A stretch of DNA of 64,000 bases, from positions 248,001-312,000 of the forward strand of contig CBFFRP010000108.1 of assembly GCA_965644295.1 (NCBI GenBank), read 5' to 3'. This DNA comes from Paraphysomonas bandaiensis. Its lineage: Eukaryota; Chrysophyceae. The notes under the pieces were generated by a model. The model searched no databases. It was not told where the DNA came from and saw nothing but the letters and a program-made list of their open reading frames with translations. Shown here in pieces: positions 23,671-34,925 of this stretch. The stretch's first letter is position 1, and every line of letters starts with the position of its first letter. A program made the position numbers and the translations under genes.

Positions 23671-25968
23671 TTACATCATGTCACTGTTCTCGCTATCCTG
23701 TGCAGCGACTCTGTTCTCTTCCAACAGGCCGTTGCCTTCAACATCACCCTTAGCGTAGTCCTTGTAGGTAATGTCACCCTTCCAGTACTTCTCGTAACAG
23801 TACCAGGTGATGATGAGACCAATGATAACAGGGATGAAGCCATAGTAAAAGTGGTCCCAGTCATCATTACCAGCGATAAGAGGAGCTACAGTGAGAGAGA
23901 TAATGCTCATGAGTTTAATAAGGATGTTAAGAGCAGGGCCGGAAGTGTCTTTGAAAGGGTCACCGACAGTGTCACCGACAACACAGGCCTTGTGGGTATC
24001 TGTGCCCTTGCCACCGCACGCCTTCTCAATCTCAATGTACTTCTTGGAGTTGTCCCAAGCGCCACCGGCAGTGCTCATCATGATGGCAAGCATAGCACCA
24101 GAGGCGATAGATCCACCTAGAAGACCAGCGAGGCAGCGAGGGCCAACGAGAAAGCCAATAAAGAGAGGGGAAAGGATGGCATAAGCTCCAGGAAGGACCA
24201 TCTCCTGAACAGAGGACACAGTGCAGATCTCCACACAGCGCTCGGAATCAGGCTCAGCGGTGCCCTCCATCAAACCGGGAATAGTGTGGAACTGACGGCG
24301 GACCTCTTCGATGATGGCAGCAGCGGCCTTCCTGACGGAAAGCATGGTCAAAGCGGCAAACAGGTAGGGAAGCATAGCACCAAAGAGCATGCCAGAGAAC
24401 ACAATAGGGTCGCCCATGTTGATTTGGCCCTCAATATCAGCCTGTTTCTCGAAAGCAGAGAGAAGAGAAACAGCAGTGAGGACAGCAGAACCAATAGCAA
24501 ATCCTTTGCCAGTAGCAGCAGTAGTGTTTCCTAGAGCATCCAAAGCGTCAGTGGTGTCACGTACACGCTCATCGAGTTCAGCCATTTCAGCAATGCCACC
24601 AGCATTATCAGCAACAGGTCCGTAGGCATCAGTGGCAAGGGTGACAGCAAGAGTGGAGAGCATACCAACGGCGGCAATAGCAATACCGTACTCGCCAGCA
24701 AGAGCATTACAGCAAATGACAGTAAAGACAATCACAAAGATAGGACCAACGCAAGAGATCATGCCAACACCAAGACCCTGGATGATAACAGTGGCGGGAC
24801 CAGTGAGACCAGCATCGGTGATAGACTTAACTGGCTTGTAAGAGTAAGAGGTGAAGTACTCAGTCAACTCGCCAATAAGAACACCACAGAAAAGACCGAG
24901 GATGATGCATCCAAAGCATCTCCATCCATCAGATTGACGTCCAGGGAACAGACCCCAGCAGATAAAGATGGAGAAAACGATCACAAGGAATGAAGCGGAG
25001 TGGACAGCTTTGTGAAGAGCGTGAAGGAGGTCCTTCTGGGAAGCATCGTCCTTGGTAGACACAAACCAGTATCCAATCCAAGAGGAAAGCACGCCAGCAC
25101 CAGCCAACCAGAATGGAAGAGCCATAAGAGCAACGTCACCCTCAGCAAGAGTCACAGTCGCAATGATAGATCCAACAAAGGATTCGAAAAGGTCAGCACC
25201 CATACCAGCAACATCACCAACGTTGTCTCCGACATTATCGGCGATGACAGCGGGGTTACGGGGGTCATCCTCAGGAATGCCCTGTTCAACTTTACCAACA
25301 AGATCGGCACCAACATCGGCAGCCTTGGTGTAGATGCCACCAGTGACACGGGCAAAGAGAGCAATAGAAGAGGCACCAAATCCGAATCCAGCGAGAGACT
25401 CAGCCGCCCATTGGTATTTGACAGCTCTGTCGGGATAAGAGGCGGCGTCTTCGGAACTGATATCATCAGAATCCCGTCCGTAGCTCATGAGGATGAGGAA
25501 GATAGACACACCGAAGAGACCGAGGCCAACAACACAGAATCCCATGACGGCACCTCCAGAGAATGCAACACGGAGGGCAGCATTGAGTCCCAGCTTATCA
25601 GCAGCATGGGTTGTACGAGTATTTGCGTCGGTTGCGACAACCATACCGACCCAACCAGCAGTAGCAGACAAGAGGGCGCCAGCAATGAAGCACCCAGCAA
25701 CTCTGATACCGTCGGTGTCATCAGTGCGAGTGGAAGAAACAGAAAACATCAAGAGGAGGATAGCAGCAACACACAAAACAAAACCAGTGAGGTACTTGTA
25801 TTCGGTAATAAGAAAAGAGCGAGATCCAGCAGCAATAGAGTCAGAAAGCTTCTGCATTTTCTCACTGCCTCTATCGTATCCCTTAAGCTTCTGTGTAAGG
25901 TACACACACATTACGATAGAGATGGCGGCACCAACGAGAGAAAGAGCGACAATCTCGTCGACTCCCAT
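23671..25968 (-). CDS. K+-dependent membrane H+-pyrophosphatase
   Basis: Hydrolyses pyrophosphate to pump protons across vacuolar or acidocalcisome-type membranes. It is a single exon of 765 residues, the standard length, with about 16 membrane spans. The substrate-binding motif [11 protein letters not shown] is followed by [36 protein letters not shown] has Ala at the position that marks the K+-dependent type I enzymes, where K+-independent enzymes have Lys. The C-terminal acidic motif appears in [17 protein letters not shown]. Codon use is strongly biased, as in the ribosomal genes, which opens long antisense frames. The start ATG at 25968 precedes the first membrane helix. Confidence 0.97.
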   Translation of the reverse strand: MGVDEIVALSLVGAAISIVMCVYLTQKLKGYDRGSEKMQKLSDSIAAGSRSFLITEYKYLTGFVLCVAAILLLMFSVSSTRTDDTDGIRVAGCFIAGALLSATAGWVGMVVATDANTRTTHAADKLGLNAALRVAFSGGAVMGFCVVGLGLFGVSIFLILMSYGRDSDDISSEDAASYPDRAVKYQWAAESLAGFGFGASSIALFARVTGGIYTKAADVGADLVGKVEQGIPEDDPRNPAVIADNVGDNVGDVAGMGADLFESFVGSIIATVTLAEGDVALMALPFWLAGAGVLSSWIGYWFVSTKDDASQKDLLHALHKAVHSASFLVIVFSIFICWGLFPGRQSDGWRCFGCIILGLFCGVLIGELTEYFTSYSYKPVKSITDAGLTGPATVIIQGLGVGMISCVGPIFVIVFTVICCNALAGEYGIAIAAVGMLSTLAVTLATDAYGPVADNAGGIAEMAELDERVRDTTDALDALGNTTAATGKGFAIGSAVLTAVSLLSAFEKQADIEGQINMGDPIVFSGMLFGAMLPYLFAALTMLSVRKAAAAIIEEVRRQFHTIPGLMEGTAEPDSERCVEICTVSSVQEMVLPGAYAILSPLFIGFLVGPRCLAGLLGGSIASGAMLAIMMSTAGGAWDNSKKYIEIEKACGGKGTDTHKACVVGDTVGDPFKDTSGPALNILIKLMSIISLTVAPLIAGNDDWDHFYYGFIPVIIGLIITWYCYEKYWKGDITYKDYAKGDVEGNGLLEENRVAAQDSENSDMM

Positions 25969-26636
25969 GTTGCCTGCACCACATCATTGAACGATAAAGT
26001 TAGCAATCAATGAAACAGTGTGTATATATGCACATACAGGGGAAAGTATCATAGTTTTCCTTGGAGCAGAAATCCGACTTGGAATCACCAAGTCCATCCA
26101 GGGTGTAGGTCATTGTTCAATAGTCGATGTCAAAACCAGCTGTTTCCGCAATGCAACAATTGTTTGTGACAACCCAAACAAATGGTATATATGGTTGCAA
26201 TAGATTGTTGATTTTGTCAGGTGATAGAGAGCAGAGCCACAAGATTCAAATCAATTGCGAATGTGTGGTTGCAATATGGCGATAGCATCTTTAATAGACA
26301 CTTTTTTCAGTTTGGTAGTTGTGTTGTTTAGTAACAGCTCGACTGTGTGTGTTTGGGTCGAGGGTCCAATCTATGGACATGTAGGGATAGAAATACCGCT
26401 CCAGACTACAGCAGTGTGATGTGGAGTCAGTTGAGTGAAAAATACAGAGGAATACAGCACTATACGAGATGGGAATACATTATATAGTTATCCTATTGCA
26501 AAGTGCTGCATATGGTGTGTATGTATATGTATGTGTATGTGTATGTGTGTGTGTGTGTATATGCGCATGTACGCATCACTGTAGCGTAGCTCCACTGGAC
26601 TGACCCTCATATCTGACCCTCATATAGATATAGAGC
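25969..26636. promoter_or_regulatory. Divergent promoter region, H+-PPase / presenilin
   Basis: 668 bp between opposed start codons. A TATG/TGTG microsatellite is at about 26515-26562, shortly before the presenilin start, followed by a short tandem duplication of the word ATCTGACCCTCAT at about 26605-26625. No proven element. Confidence 0.4.
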
Positions 26637-28832
26637 ATGCCGAGCAGTCGAAGGAGCTCGGTGTTTAATCCAGAGTATTGGTGTGACTCTGAATGTGAAA
26701 CCAGAACACTGATTGATTTCTCTGGTCAGCCTGAGCTCGATATTAATGTAAGCCCGCCCACACCCACCTCTACATACACATACACACATACACTCAGCTG
26801 TTATCGGTGTGATATAATCAGAATATAATTCACAGGAAGTTGTTTATGCATTAAACGCATTCTGGGCGACACTAAAGCCTGTGGCTCTGTCTCTGCTGCT
26901 GTCAAGGTCGCTCATCAGCTTGCTCTGCAGATGTATATAATTAACTGTATGATTAGTTTGGCTGTTATATATATACAATCTGAGGCGACGAGACAAGACA
27001 AACAGAGCGGTTTAAAGTATGTTAATATTACAGTTATTTTTATCAATGTATAAGTATACTGTACTGATATCAGAGTATACGACATCAGTGATGATGACGC
27101 AGTCACTGATGACGAAGGCGGAGATTCTAATTCTCAGAAACTTGGAAAGTCTCTCATTAATGCTATCGTTATTATTTGTGTCATTGCAACCTTCACATTT
27201 GTACTGGTGTTCTGTTATTGGATGAAGTGTATGAAGGTTTGTGTGTGCTGTATTCGTATAATGTGAACTTATCGTCTGATTACCTCTAGTTTCTCCTTGG
27301 CTACATGATATTTAGCTCAGGCATATTGCTCTCTTTACTGGGAGGCATTATATGGTACACCGGTGAGCGCTTATGTATTGGCTATACTAGTGTTAATTTT
27401 TGGATGTGGTAGCACTCATCAAATGGGAACTACCGTGTGACGCTTACACATTCTGTATTGTTTTGTACAACTTTGCGATAGTCGGAATTATAGCTATTTT
27501 CTATCAGAAGGTAGTAGCTCTAAGTATTTTGGATATATGTGTTAAATTGTTTGTTCAGGGTATACCCACGGTGGTAACACAGTCCTACCTAGTGTGCACA
27601 AGTGTTATACTGGCATGGCAATTGGCTAGGTATGGGCTTCCCGATTATTCCTTATTTCTGTGTGATGACAGTCGATGAACTTCATTTGCTATATAGATAG
27701 ATGCCATTTAATATGATATTGCCAGATGATTGCTTGTGTATGTCAGACTGCTCTGTATAATTATGAAATTTTGTCGACTGTAGATTTGACGAGTGGACAT
27801 GTTGGGCTTTGCTCTTGATGCTTGCTCTCTACGACCTCTGTGCCGTGCTTACTCCTTGTGGTCCACTGCGTATGCTGGTCGGGCTTATGCAGGAGCGCAA
27901 CGAACCCCTTCCAGGTCTGCTCTACGAAGCGAATCTACCACAGCCTCAAGACTACTCGGTGAAAGAGTCCTCAAATCCTCCGTCGCGGTCATATAATCCT
28001 CCGGATGATGCGTCCGATGGATCCACCTCCGGTCGATCTGAAAATTCTGACAAGTGTCTCATTCCGTCCCCAATGTCTCTGGGAGTGGGTATTGGAATGG
28101 GATCGCTCGCCATGATGATGACTGACTCCTCAGATCACACACCAGCAGGTGAGTTTTCCTCTGTACCATGTGTATCACTACGTATATAATGGAAACTTTC
28201 TACGACTGTACGCTTTAGCCCCTGCGGAAGGGAAAGTGTCTTCAAATACTTCGGATGGTGGTGATATGGAATCATCTGGTCATGGTCTGCTGAGTCGCAG
28301 TCAGCAGCAACGTTCATCAGGAAGTATGGGCCACACGGTTGACCTCAGAAGGAGAGACCCAGAGAGCCTAGCAGCGGCCTCAGCAGCCAATACCCTGGAC
28401 CTCTCACAGGATGATGAGTTTGATAAAGGTTCTTCATGTTGCATGCAGTAATGTTGTGTGTAACTACTGTGTGTGTTGTGTTCTTGGCGGCACAAATAAC
28501 GCGAAATTTGTAGATCATTCTATTAAGCTAGGACTTGGAGACTTTGTTTTTTACAGTGTTCTTGTGTCACGAGCCGCCACATATGGTTTCACCACCTTTA
28601 TGTCATGTTACCTCGTCATTTTAGGGGTAAGTAAGGTGTTTTACTTGAGTCACTATTCATATTTTACCGTGTCTAGGGACTGGGAATGACTTTGGTTCTT
28701 CTTGCCGTGTTCCGCAAAGCTCTACCTGCTCTACCCATCTCTATATTTTTGGGGATTGCGTTTTATTTGTGTACCCGGTTTTTCATTGTGCCATTTGTCG
28801 AAGCCAGTGGAAGTATTCCAATATACATGTAA
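26637..28832 (+). CDS. Presenilin (gamma-secretase-type aspartyl protease)
   Basis: Intramembrane aspartyl protease, the catalytic subunit of gamma-secretase. Ten exons: 26637-26747, 26836-26932, 27076-27236, 27290-27362, 27413-27510, 27559-27629, 27784-28148, 28219-28428, 28514-28626 and 28677-28832 (484 residues). Both catalytic Asp motifs are present: YD in LALYDLCAVLTPCGPLRML and GLGD in KLGLGDFVFYSVLVSRA. The PAL motif is in KALPALPISIF. GPLRMLVGLMQERNEPLPGLLYE matches the family loop after TM6. The TM6-TM7 loop is long and Ser-rich, about 180 residues. The N-terminus is short. The junction at 26932/27076 spans a 143-nt intron and is the least certain; an extra small exon there is possible. 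Confidence 0.93.
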
Positions 28833-30469
28833 CGTGAGATGAAATGAAATAATCATTAGTTGCTTCTAGAATGCATATTATACTTTAAAGCCGTTATTCT
28901 AGTAATAGATAGCTGGTTCATGCGGCAGATGTATATTAATGCACTATTAACATTTGAAAAGACTAACTTATCGTAGTTTATATCATCAATATTCTTAGAT
29001 TGTGGTGGGAGAATTATGCTTTTCAATGATTCACTGTGATAATTATTGTTAACATTCCCGTATAGGATACTGAGCTGTCGCTGGAGTGAAAGGTTGGCGT
29101 GATATAGTATACAGCTGCAATATATGCTGCATACTTCACTATACAGCTGGTGTATAGTATGCAGTGTAGTGTGGACAGTAGCTACAGTATGACAGCAGTA
29201 TGCAAGAGTATACTACTATATACGGTGTATGATGACAATGCGATGTAAGATACGTACAGTCTAAGATTGGTGAAGGATAAGGATTGGTGTAGGTATTAGG
29301 TATATAGTCTGTAATACAGTTAGACAGATAGTCATTACTATCCAGGGCTGTGTAACAATTAGTTGAAATTAGCAATAAAAATTGCAATTTTTTTGAGCGA
29401 TTAAATTGCAATTATTAGTGATAGCTCGCGCGATTATAATTTCAATTTAATAGCCAACTATTAGCTGCTCGTTACAAGCACGAATAGCATCTTCAACTAT
29501 TCTTGGATTTCATAGAAGTCTATTAAAGCGCAAGAACATATAGTTGGGTAAAAAACACTCTTGAAAAGGATTCTGGTGATAAATTGCCAGAAATTTCTAG
29601 ATTAATGATAATATATACTACATAATATATATTATACACAATTGTAAATTATAATTATATAATCGAGTAAAGTCTTTCAAACAGGAAAAAATATGTAAAA
29701 ATATTTACATGACCAAAACTCTAATATCCATGATTTCGACTGCATAAAACAGTAAAAAGCCCTGATAATACCATGTGCATACCACTGCACGTCCCGTTCG
29801 TAGTGAACTTCAATCCTGCAGTGTCCTGAACGGCAGGATCGGTAAAAATATGATTGCCAAACTACTTATTGATATCTTAAAACTAGAAGGGTATTGAGCA
29901 TCACATAATATACGCTATACGCTATGGATCGAGCTGAACATAGTCTTATAGCTCAAGGTCAAGAGGAAAGAAACGTTATCGACCGTACAAAGAAACAGTA
30001 TCTTTCAAAGTGAATATAAACTTATAATGAGAGGCCAACCTTCCCACCATTATAATAATAGTCATTAAGGGTGATAGTTATTAAGGGTGATTGTCACTAA
30101 AGGGGCAATAAATGGCCATCGTCTTTAATGTTTTCCACGTTTTAATTCTAATATTATGTCCTTATATATATAATATATACTACTATAAAGTAAATGTCCT
30201 CGTTTTCTTTTGTTGGATGACCACTTATTAAGTATGTGCATACTCCTCATTCTTCAGTTTAATCACGTACACGCAACATATATATCAGTAACTAGCGTGT
30301 CTGAAAATCTACGCATTATTGATATTTGTCCCCTACTCATTTTCCTCAAAGTTGCTTCGCTTGGCTTCTCCGGAATAGTTATATTCGACCCAATGAAATG
30401 TTGTAGCATATATATATGGCATGTGCTATAATATAATATATTCTTCTGTACAATACGTCAAATACCATG
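28833..30469. other. AT-rich intergenic region
   Basis: No gene recognised. A tract at 29095-29225 is dense in GTATAC, CAGCTG and ACAGTA words, like those in divergent promoters but without an adjacent gene. At about 29375-29450 there are repeated ATTGCAATT words. Confidence 0.4.
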
Positions 30470-31029
30470 GGACCCTATACCACACCTCAAGTTGAAAGAT
30501 ACTGGACCTGTCAACTCACCGCATCGCAACTCTAGCAAATGCCTTCGGCCGTAACATTTCCACCTCGCTACTCGACCATCACTTCCACAAATTAGAAAAA
30601 TCCGTCACCAAGATTCTGCTCCCTCTCTATACAATGGAGGGATAAACATGCTCAAAAACAGAGGCTGCAGACATCACAACATCGATGTGACAACAATGAC
30701 ACAACCCTCGACTCCTGCCAGCTTACAACCACACCGCACACACACTGCCACCAACCCGACATCTTCCAGCTACTTCAAGTAACATCCACCCCTCTATAGA
30801 GAGCCACGCCCCCCACGCGTCCTCGCTCCCAACACAAACATGCCAACCCGTTCCGGAAGCAAACGATCCTCACCACACCTAACGAATCTCCCTGACACGA
30901 ATGGAAATCCCAGACCCTCTCTGTCACCGAATCACACTCACGAATCATACCGTACCCCCCATATCCCGGCTCACATGCGGTTCCGGACCACCAGAAACAT
31001 TACCCAAAGGAAGACCACCGGACTAAGTC
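30470..31029 (+). pseudogene. Decayed retroelement 3' coding fragment
   Basis: Degenerate copy of the C-terminal part of the element at 6906-9317. The peptide fragment PQVERYW matches the intact copy. After a frameshift, a stretch reading FGRNISTSLLDHHFHKLE then KILLPLYT aligns with FGDDIHNHLTAHSLRNLE and NLLQPLYT. The 3' end CCCAAAGGAAGACCACCGGAC matches the same position at about 9283. Several stops and frame changes make it non-functional. Confidence 0.7.
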
Positions 31030-31180
31030 CAATACAAGGGATGGTTGCACCAAGGTGCTTGCAGCAATACACAAGCAGTCCCGAGTATTTAGTAATCGGT
31101 GCTACTACTACTAGTCTAAAGTCGTAGATATAGAGATAAATACAGTAGTTCTCTCATGTAGTAATCAGATCTTTATATAT
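31030..31180 (+). repeat. Hairpin-tail repeat, copy 4 (diverged subfamily)
   Basis: Directly follows the decayed coding fragment, as the tail does at 9362. It keeps the GCACCAAGGTGC palindrome and the GCTTGCAGCAATACACAAGC hairpin. It is nearly identical, inverted, to 31885-32040. Confidence 0.65.
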
Positions 31181-31339
31181 ATAGTTATAGGACCCTGCAC
31201 TATTTCAGGTGGGTTCCAATAAGGTGAAACAATAGAGACTCGATTTCTAACTGACACCGGAGTGGCAGCTATAGTAGATGAGATGTATTCTTCATATATA
31301 TATTATGGCGTACAGAGGGGCTTGGTCCCTCAACATAGT

Positions 31340-31860
31340 CGGACTCGCACCTTTTCAAGGTGTTCTGGGGGGATAAGAAGTACCGCAGACGCTTCTTCGG
31401 GAAACTATCGTGAGTTGCATAATAATATAAAAACTTAAATTGACATTTTCAAATTTTCACCAGGTTTTGACCGTTTCACCAGCAGAAGGTTTGGTTATCA
31501 AATCGACTAATATGTAGGACATGGTACTAGTAGAGGAACACTTCTATAAAAGTAGCACTTGTGTAGACGTCTTAAGGCCCTGACGAATACACAGGCACCC
31601 GGGAATGGGCCCACCTCAATGGTTAGCGGGGTTTTGGGTTTTGTTGCCTGCTGAAGTTAAGTATCCGGGAAGTTCACCTTCTTAAGGACTCAACAACCCT
31701 GAAGTCAATTGATGTCAGGTATATCAGCATTCTGCTTTCTCACTGCATTTGCTTTAATTGAGTGATTGATGTCGAGTTCGAGTTCACATTATTCGGCATC
31801 TGTGTGGCCAGTGACCGAGGTAATGCTGCGTCGAATTTTCCTCATGGATGCATGGCAATA
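31340..31860 (+). repeat. Second repeat family copy, between inverted tails
   Basis: Contains the family words GTCGGACTCGCACCTTTTC, CTTGTGTAGACGTCTTAAGG, CCTGACGAATA, TGCCTGCTGAAG and a 3' part ending in CTCATGGATGCATGGCAATA. It matches 56255-56546 over its 5' two thirds and 39510-39845 over its 3' half. No intact ORF. Confidence 0.6.
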
Positions 31861-31884
31861 ATGGCAATGTGATTAGATATACAT

Positions 31885-32085
31885 AAAGATCTGATTATTA
31901 CATGAGAGAACTACTGCATAATTACTTTAGACTAGTAGTAGTAGCACCGATTACTAAATACTCAGTTGTCTCAGGTCTGCTTGTGCATTGCTGCAAGCAC
32001 CTTGGTGCAACCATCCCTTGTATTGGATTTAGTCCGGTGGTCTTCCTTTGGGTAATGTTTCTGGCTGTCCGGAGCCACATGTGAT
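31885..32085 (-). repeat. Hairpin-tail repeat, copy 5 (inverted, with short coding remnant)
   Basis: Near-perfect inverted partner of 31030-31180. On the minus strand it starts with a short piece of the retroelement 3' coding end (about 32040-32085, including AAACATTACCCAAAGGAAG) and runs into the tail. Together the two copies form a tail-to-tail pair around the second repeat family. Confidence 0.65.
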
Positions 32086-33734
32086 GTCTTACCACATGTC
32101 TACTGCCTAGTCTTGGTTCCTACGGGCCCAGGTCATTAAGATTCCAAGAAGGCTCTGGCACTGTTCTCCAAGTCAGATACAATTGTCGTAATTATTTTAT
32201 GTTATTTTTAGTAGGCTTTCATCCATGCGGGGAAGTTCACGGTTCCCTACTAGCGTAAGTCACTCGGGAGTAGAGTGCAAAAGGTGGATGCATGTGCGGG
32301 ATGAGTGCACACAATGGAGGGAAGTCATTGGAGTCAGCTTGAATTTGTAACAGATTTTGGTAGACATCTGTTTCATGCTTCAATAAAAAATATTGAACCA
32401 GTGAGACCGTTTTGTGAACGTGGGAGGACCCGGCGCTAGAGCTACTCTATACCTGTTGCTGTGAACACCTCCTTGTAAGGCTTTAAAGATCAGCCGCATA
32501 TAAAAGAGACACATGTCGAAGACGCCGACCACAAGTTGTTTGTGTTAGGACAACAAGTAGATTGGACAGGAGCATATGATCCGGCTCAAACACACAACTC
32601 TCGTCATATGCCCTTATAGCTAACTAAATTGCGTTGTATAGTTGAGCACTTGTCGGTGCAATAGTAACTAAATGAGAGTAACATAACTTACGTTATGCTT
32701 AGTGTCGCGCAAGTTGTTAGGTTGGTTGCGGCAGCGCACAAGCTTGCGCTTTTTAATAATTACATATTCAATACAGATACTGATATACTGATTATAATGT
32801 TTACTAAAAATGATTATTATCCTAGTGTCAAACACTGATATCATTTTCTTCTATATCAATATCTCGAGACTGACTTCACTGGTGTTACGATGTTGAGTTC
32901 AAGGAACCCTCTACAATAGACAATAGACCATTTGGCAATAAGAAAACTATATAATAATATGAGTCTTTTATAACAATATCGTTTTTCTTTCTGCTAAAAC
33001 ATCTAATAGATATCCTGTTTTGCTCAGGATATCTTTGGGTATACTTTTAAATACAAATATTTTAAGTATAGAAATACTCTGTATAATATATAATACCCAT
33101 AAAATTTTACCTTTCTGTCAAGTTTAAGCACATCTCTTATGTATAATGTAACACATGGGTTATGTATTTCATTTTATTTCGCACGATTACAGAGGTATAA
33201 ACATATTTTATTTTTTCTTCATCATCTTGTGCATGTTACTGTCAGCATTTTGCATTATCACGATACCACTTTTCTCTAATTCTATACCTGTTTGCACTAT
33301 GGAGTGCAGGGCAGGTGTTTAATTAATAGCATCATTGCAGGGCTAGAGCACACTTTGACTTGATCTTTAAAAGGACTTATATTTTTAAACACCAAATACG
33401 ATCCAGAAATCGTGAATAATAACCACGATAGAGATATCTTCATAACACAGCATCATATATGCAGTCACGAAGAATGAATTATACTGCTAATATACTGGTA
33501 GTGATATCCTTCTCACAAAGCCAACATAAATACCATTGTCTTCTTCATTGGTCAATGAACGCAATGCACGATCAACTCAGAGACCAATTCTAATTTAAGC
33601 ACTACACACTCAAACAATCACTATAAATACCTCTACGGACACCCTTCAGTGAAAGCGTCGACACTGGTAAATATATGCCCCTTTGCCTCAATGATACGCA
33701 ATACATACCTCACCCCAAAATCATTTCCATTCCG
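32086..33734. other. Intergenic, AT-rich
   Basis: No gene recognised. Positions 32715-32765 hold a short word set (GGTTGCGGCAGCGCACAAGC) that may be an eighth, very diverged tail repeat. Confidence 0.4.
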
Positions 33735-34430
33735 TTATTTTATATCTTCTTGAGGAAGATTCTTGAAGTAAACTTTTGCGCTACCAGTAGAGGTTTCACG
33801 GTAGCCCTGCGACTCATACCATCGTTGAGCATATACATTAGCCGTCTTCAGAGCACAAATTCTAATACCCTGTTCCTGAGCCCACCCCTCGGCTGCTCGC
33901 ATCAAAGCCTGTCCAACTCCTCGTTTTCTCCACAACGGCGCGACACTTACCCTCCATACTGTGCAAATGATGTCGTCGGTCAATCCGATACCCGAAAGAG
34001 CACTTGAAAATGATGAGGCTGAATCTTTCTGTATAGCTACAATACCCACGATAGTATCCGGATATTCCATATGAGGCGGACACTCCGCTCTTGGTGCAAC
34101 AGCTACAAAAAAGGCACTTTCTCCTTCTTTACACCAGCTTCTGCGTATGTCCCTCATGTCCCCCCATATGATATAGACGACTGCCACTATACCCATAAGG
34201 CACCCCATACAGCACCTAGATAAACACCCCTCTGCACTGATAACTGTTTGCCAGAAGCCGAATAACCATAGTTTAAATATCTTCCATTCATCAGAGTAGA
34301 AACACTGAGAGTGTGATTAGCCGCATGACACACACGTATGACCGTTACGGCGATATGTTACCTGTGTAGACGACCTCTCGGCTGGGATACTGCTCAGTTC
34401 CAGCACTGTAATTGCCTTGGAGCTAGACAT
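33735..34430 (-). CDS. GNAT N-acetyltransferase, NAT8/camello-like
   Basis: Two exons, 34362-34430 and 33735-34304, give 212 residues. Membrane-near N-terminal hydrophobic segments (IFKLWLFGFWQTVI and CLMGIVAVVYIIWG) precede a GNAT domain. The acetyl-CoA loop is WRVSVAPLWRKRGVGQALM (R-x2-G-x-G/A type), followed by ALKTANVYAQRWYESQGY, the beta5-alpha4 region of the fold. The layout of a hydrophobic N-terminus plus GNAT matches the NAT8 group of membrane-associated acetyltransferases. The substrate is unknown. Confidence 0.85.
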
Positions 34431-34925
34431 GGTGCGGTTGACTGATAGTGGGACTCTAGAGGGGCTGTCTGTCCCTCTATATGAGCGACACAGCAGTGTA
34501 TAGAGATGCCTGCATCAGCTCCATGCGGAGATTTTTATGCTTCAAAAAACACCCATTTTATAGATATGTTGAGTGAAAAATCGTACCATTCGTAGTATGA
34601 AGATATCTAGATATCGGGATATATTGCTGTACAGTACATTCTGCTTCGTAGATACTAGAATATTTAATGAAAAATGCCGATTTTTTTAACCTATTTTCAG
34701 TATGTTATGACGGGGCACACACATCACTGGATGGATCTGAACCCATCGGATCCCCACAACCCTCAACAACACGATCACATTAACACACACACGCAGAGCA
34801 TATTCACCAGACGATTTCATTGCCTCACCAGCATCGTGCTGCACCAGTGCCTAAGATGCCATATCATTGCAGGTCAATAGAATGCTGCAATGACAGCCGT
34901 TGGATGCAACTGTCTGATCATATAG
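34431..34925. promoter_or_regulatory. Divergent promoter region, GNAT / class C GPCR
   Basis: 495 bp between opposed ATGs. A short upstream coding exon of the receptor cannot be excluded (in-frame open sequence exists at 34674-34880), but nothing there looks family-specific. Confidence 0.35.

Noticed and set aside
23653-26013. Several long plus-strand ORFs (up to 337 codons) across the H+-PPase
   Set aside because: All are antisense shadows of the 765-residue pump gene.
30840-31127. ORF of 95 codons near the decayed element
   Set aside because: It lies in the degenerate 3' part of the retroelement and runs into the tail repeat; low-complexity composition.
31000-32085. A terminal-inverted-repeat DNA transposon
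   Set aside because: The inverted ends are each preceded by retroelement 3' coding remnants, so two opposed retroelement 3' ends explain them better; no transposase is present.
33675-34007. Plus-strand ORF of 110 codons
   Set aside because: It overlaps the conserved GNAT gene in antisense; no homology features.
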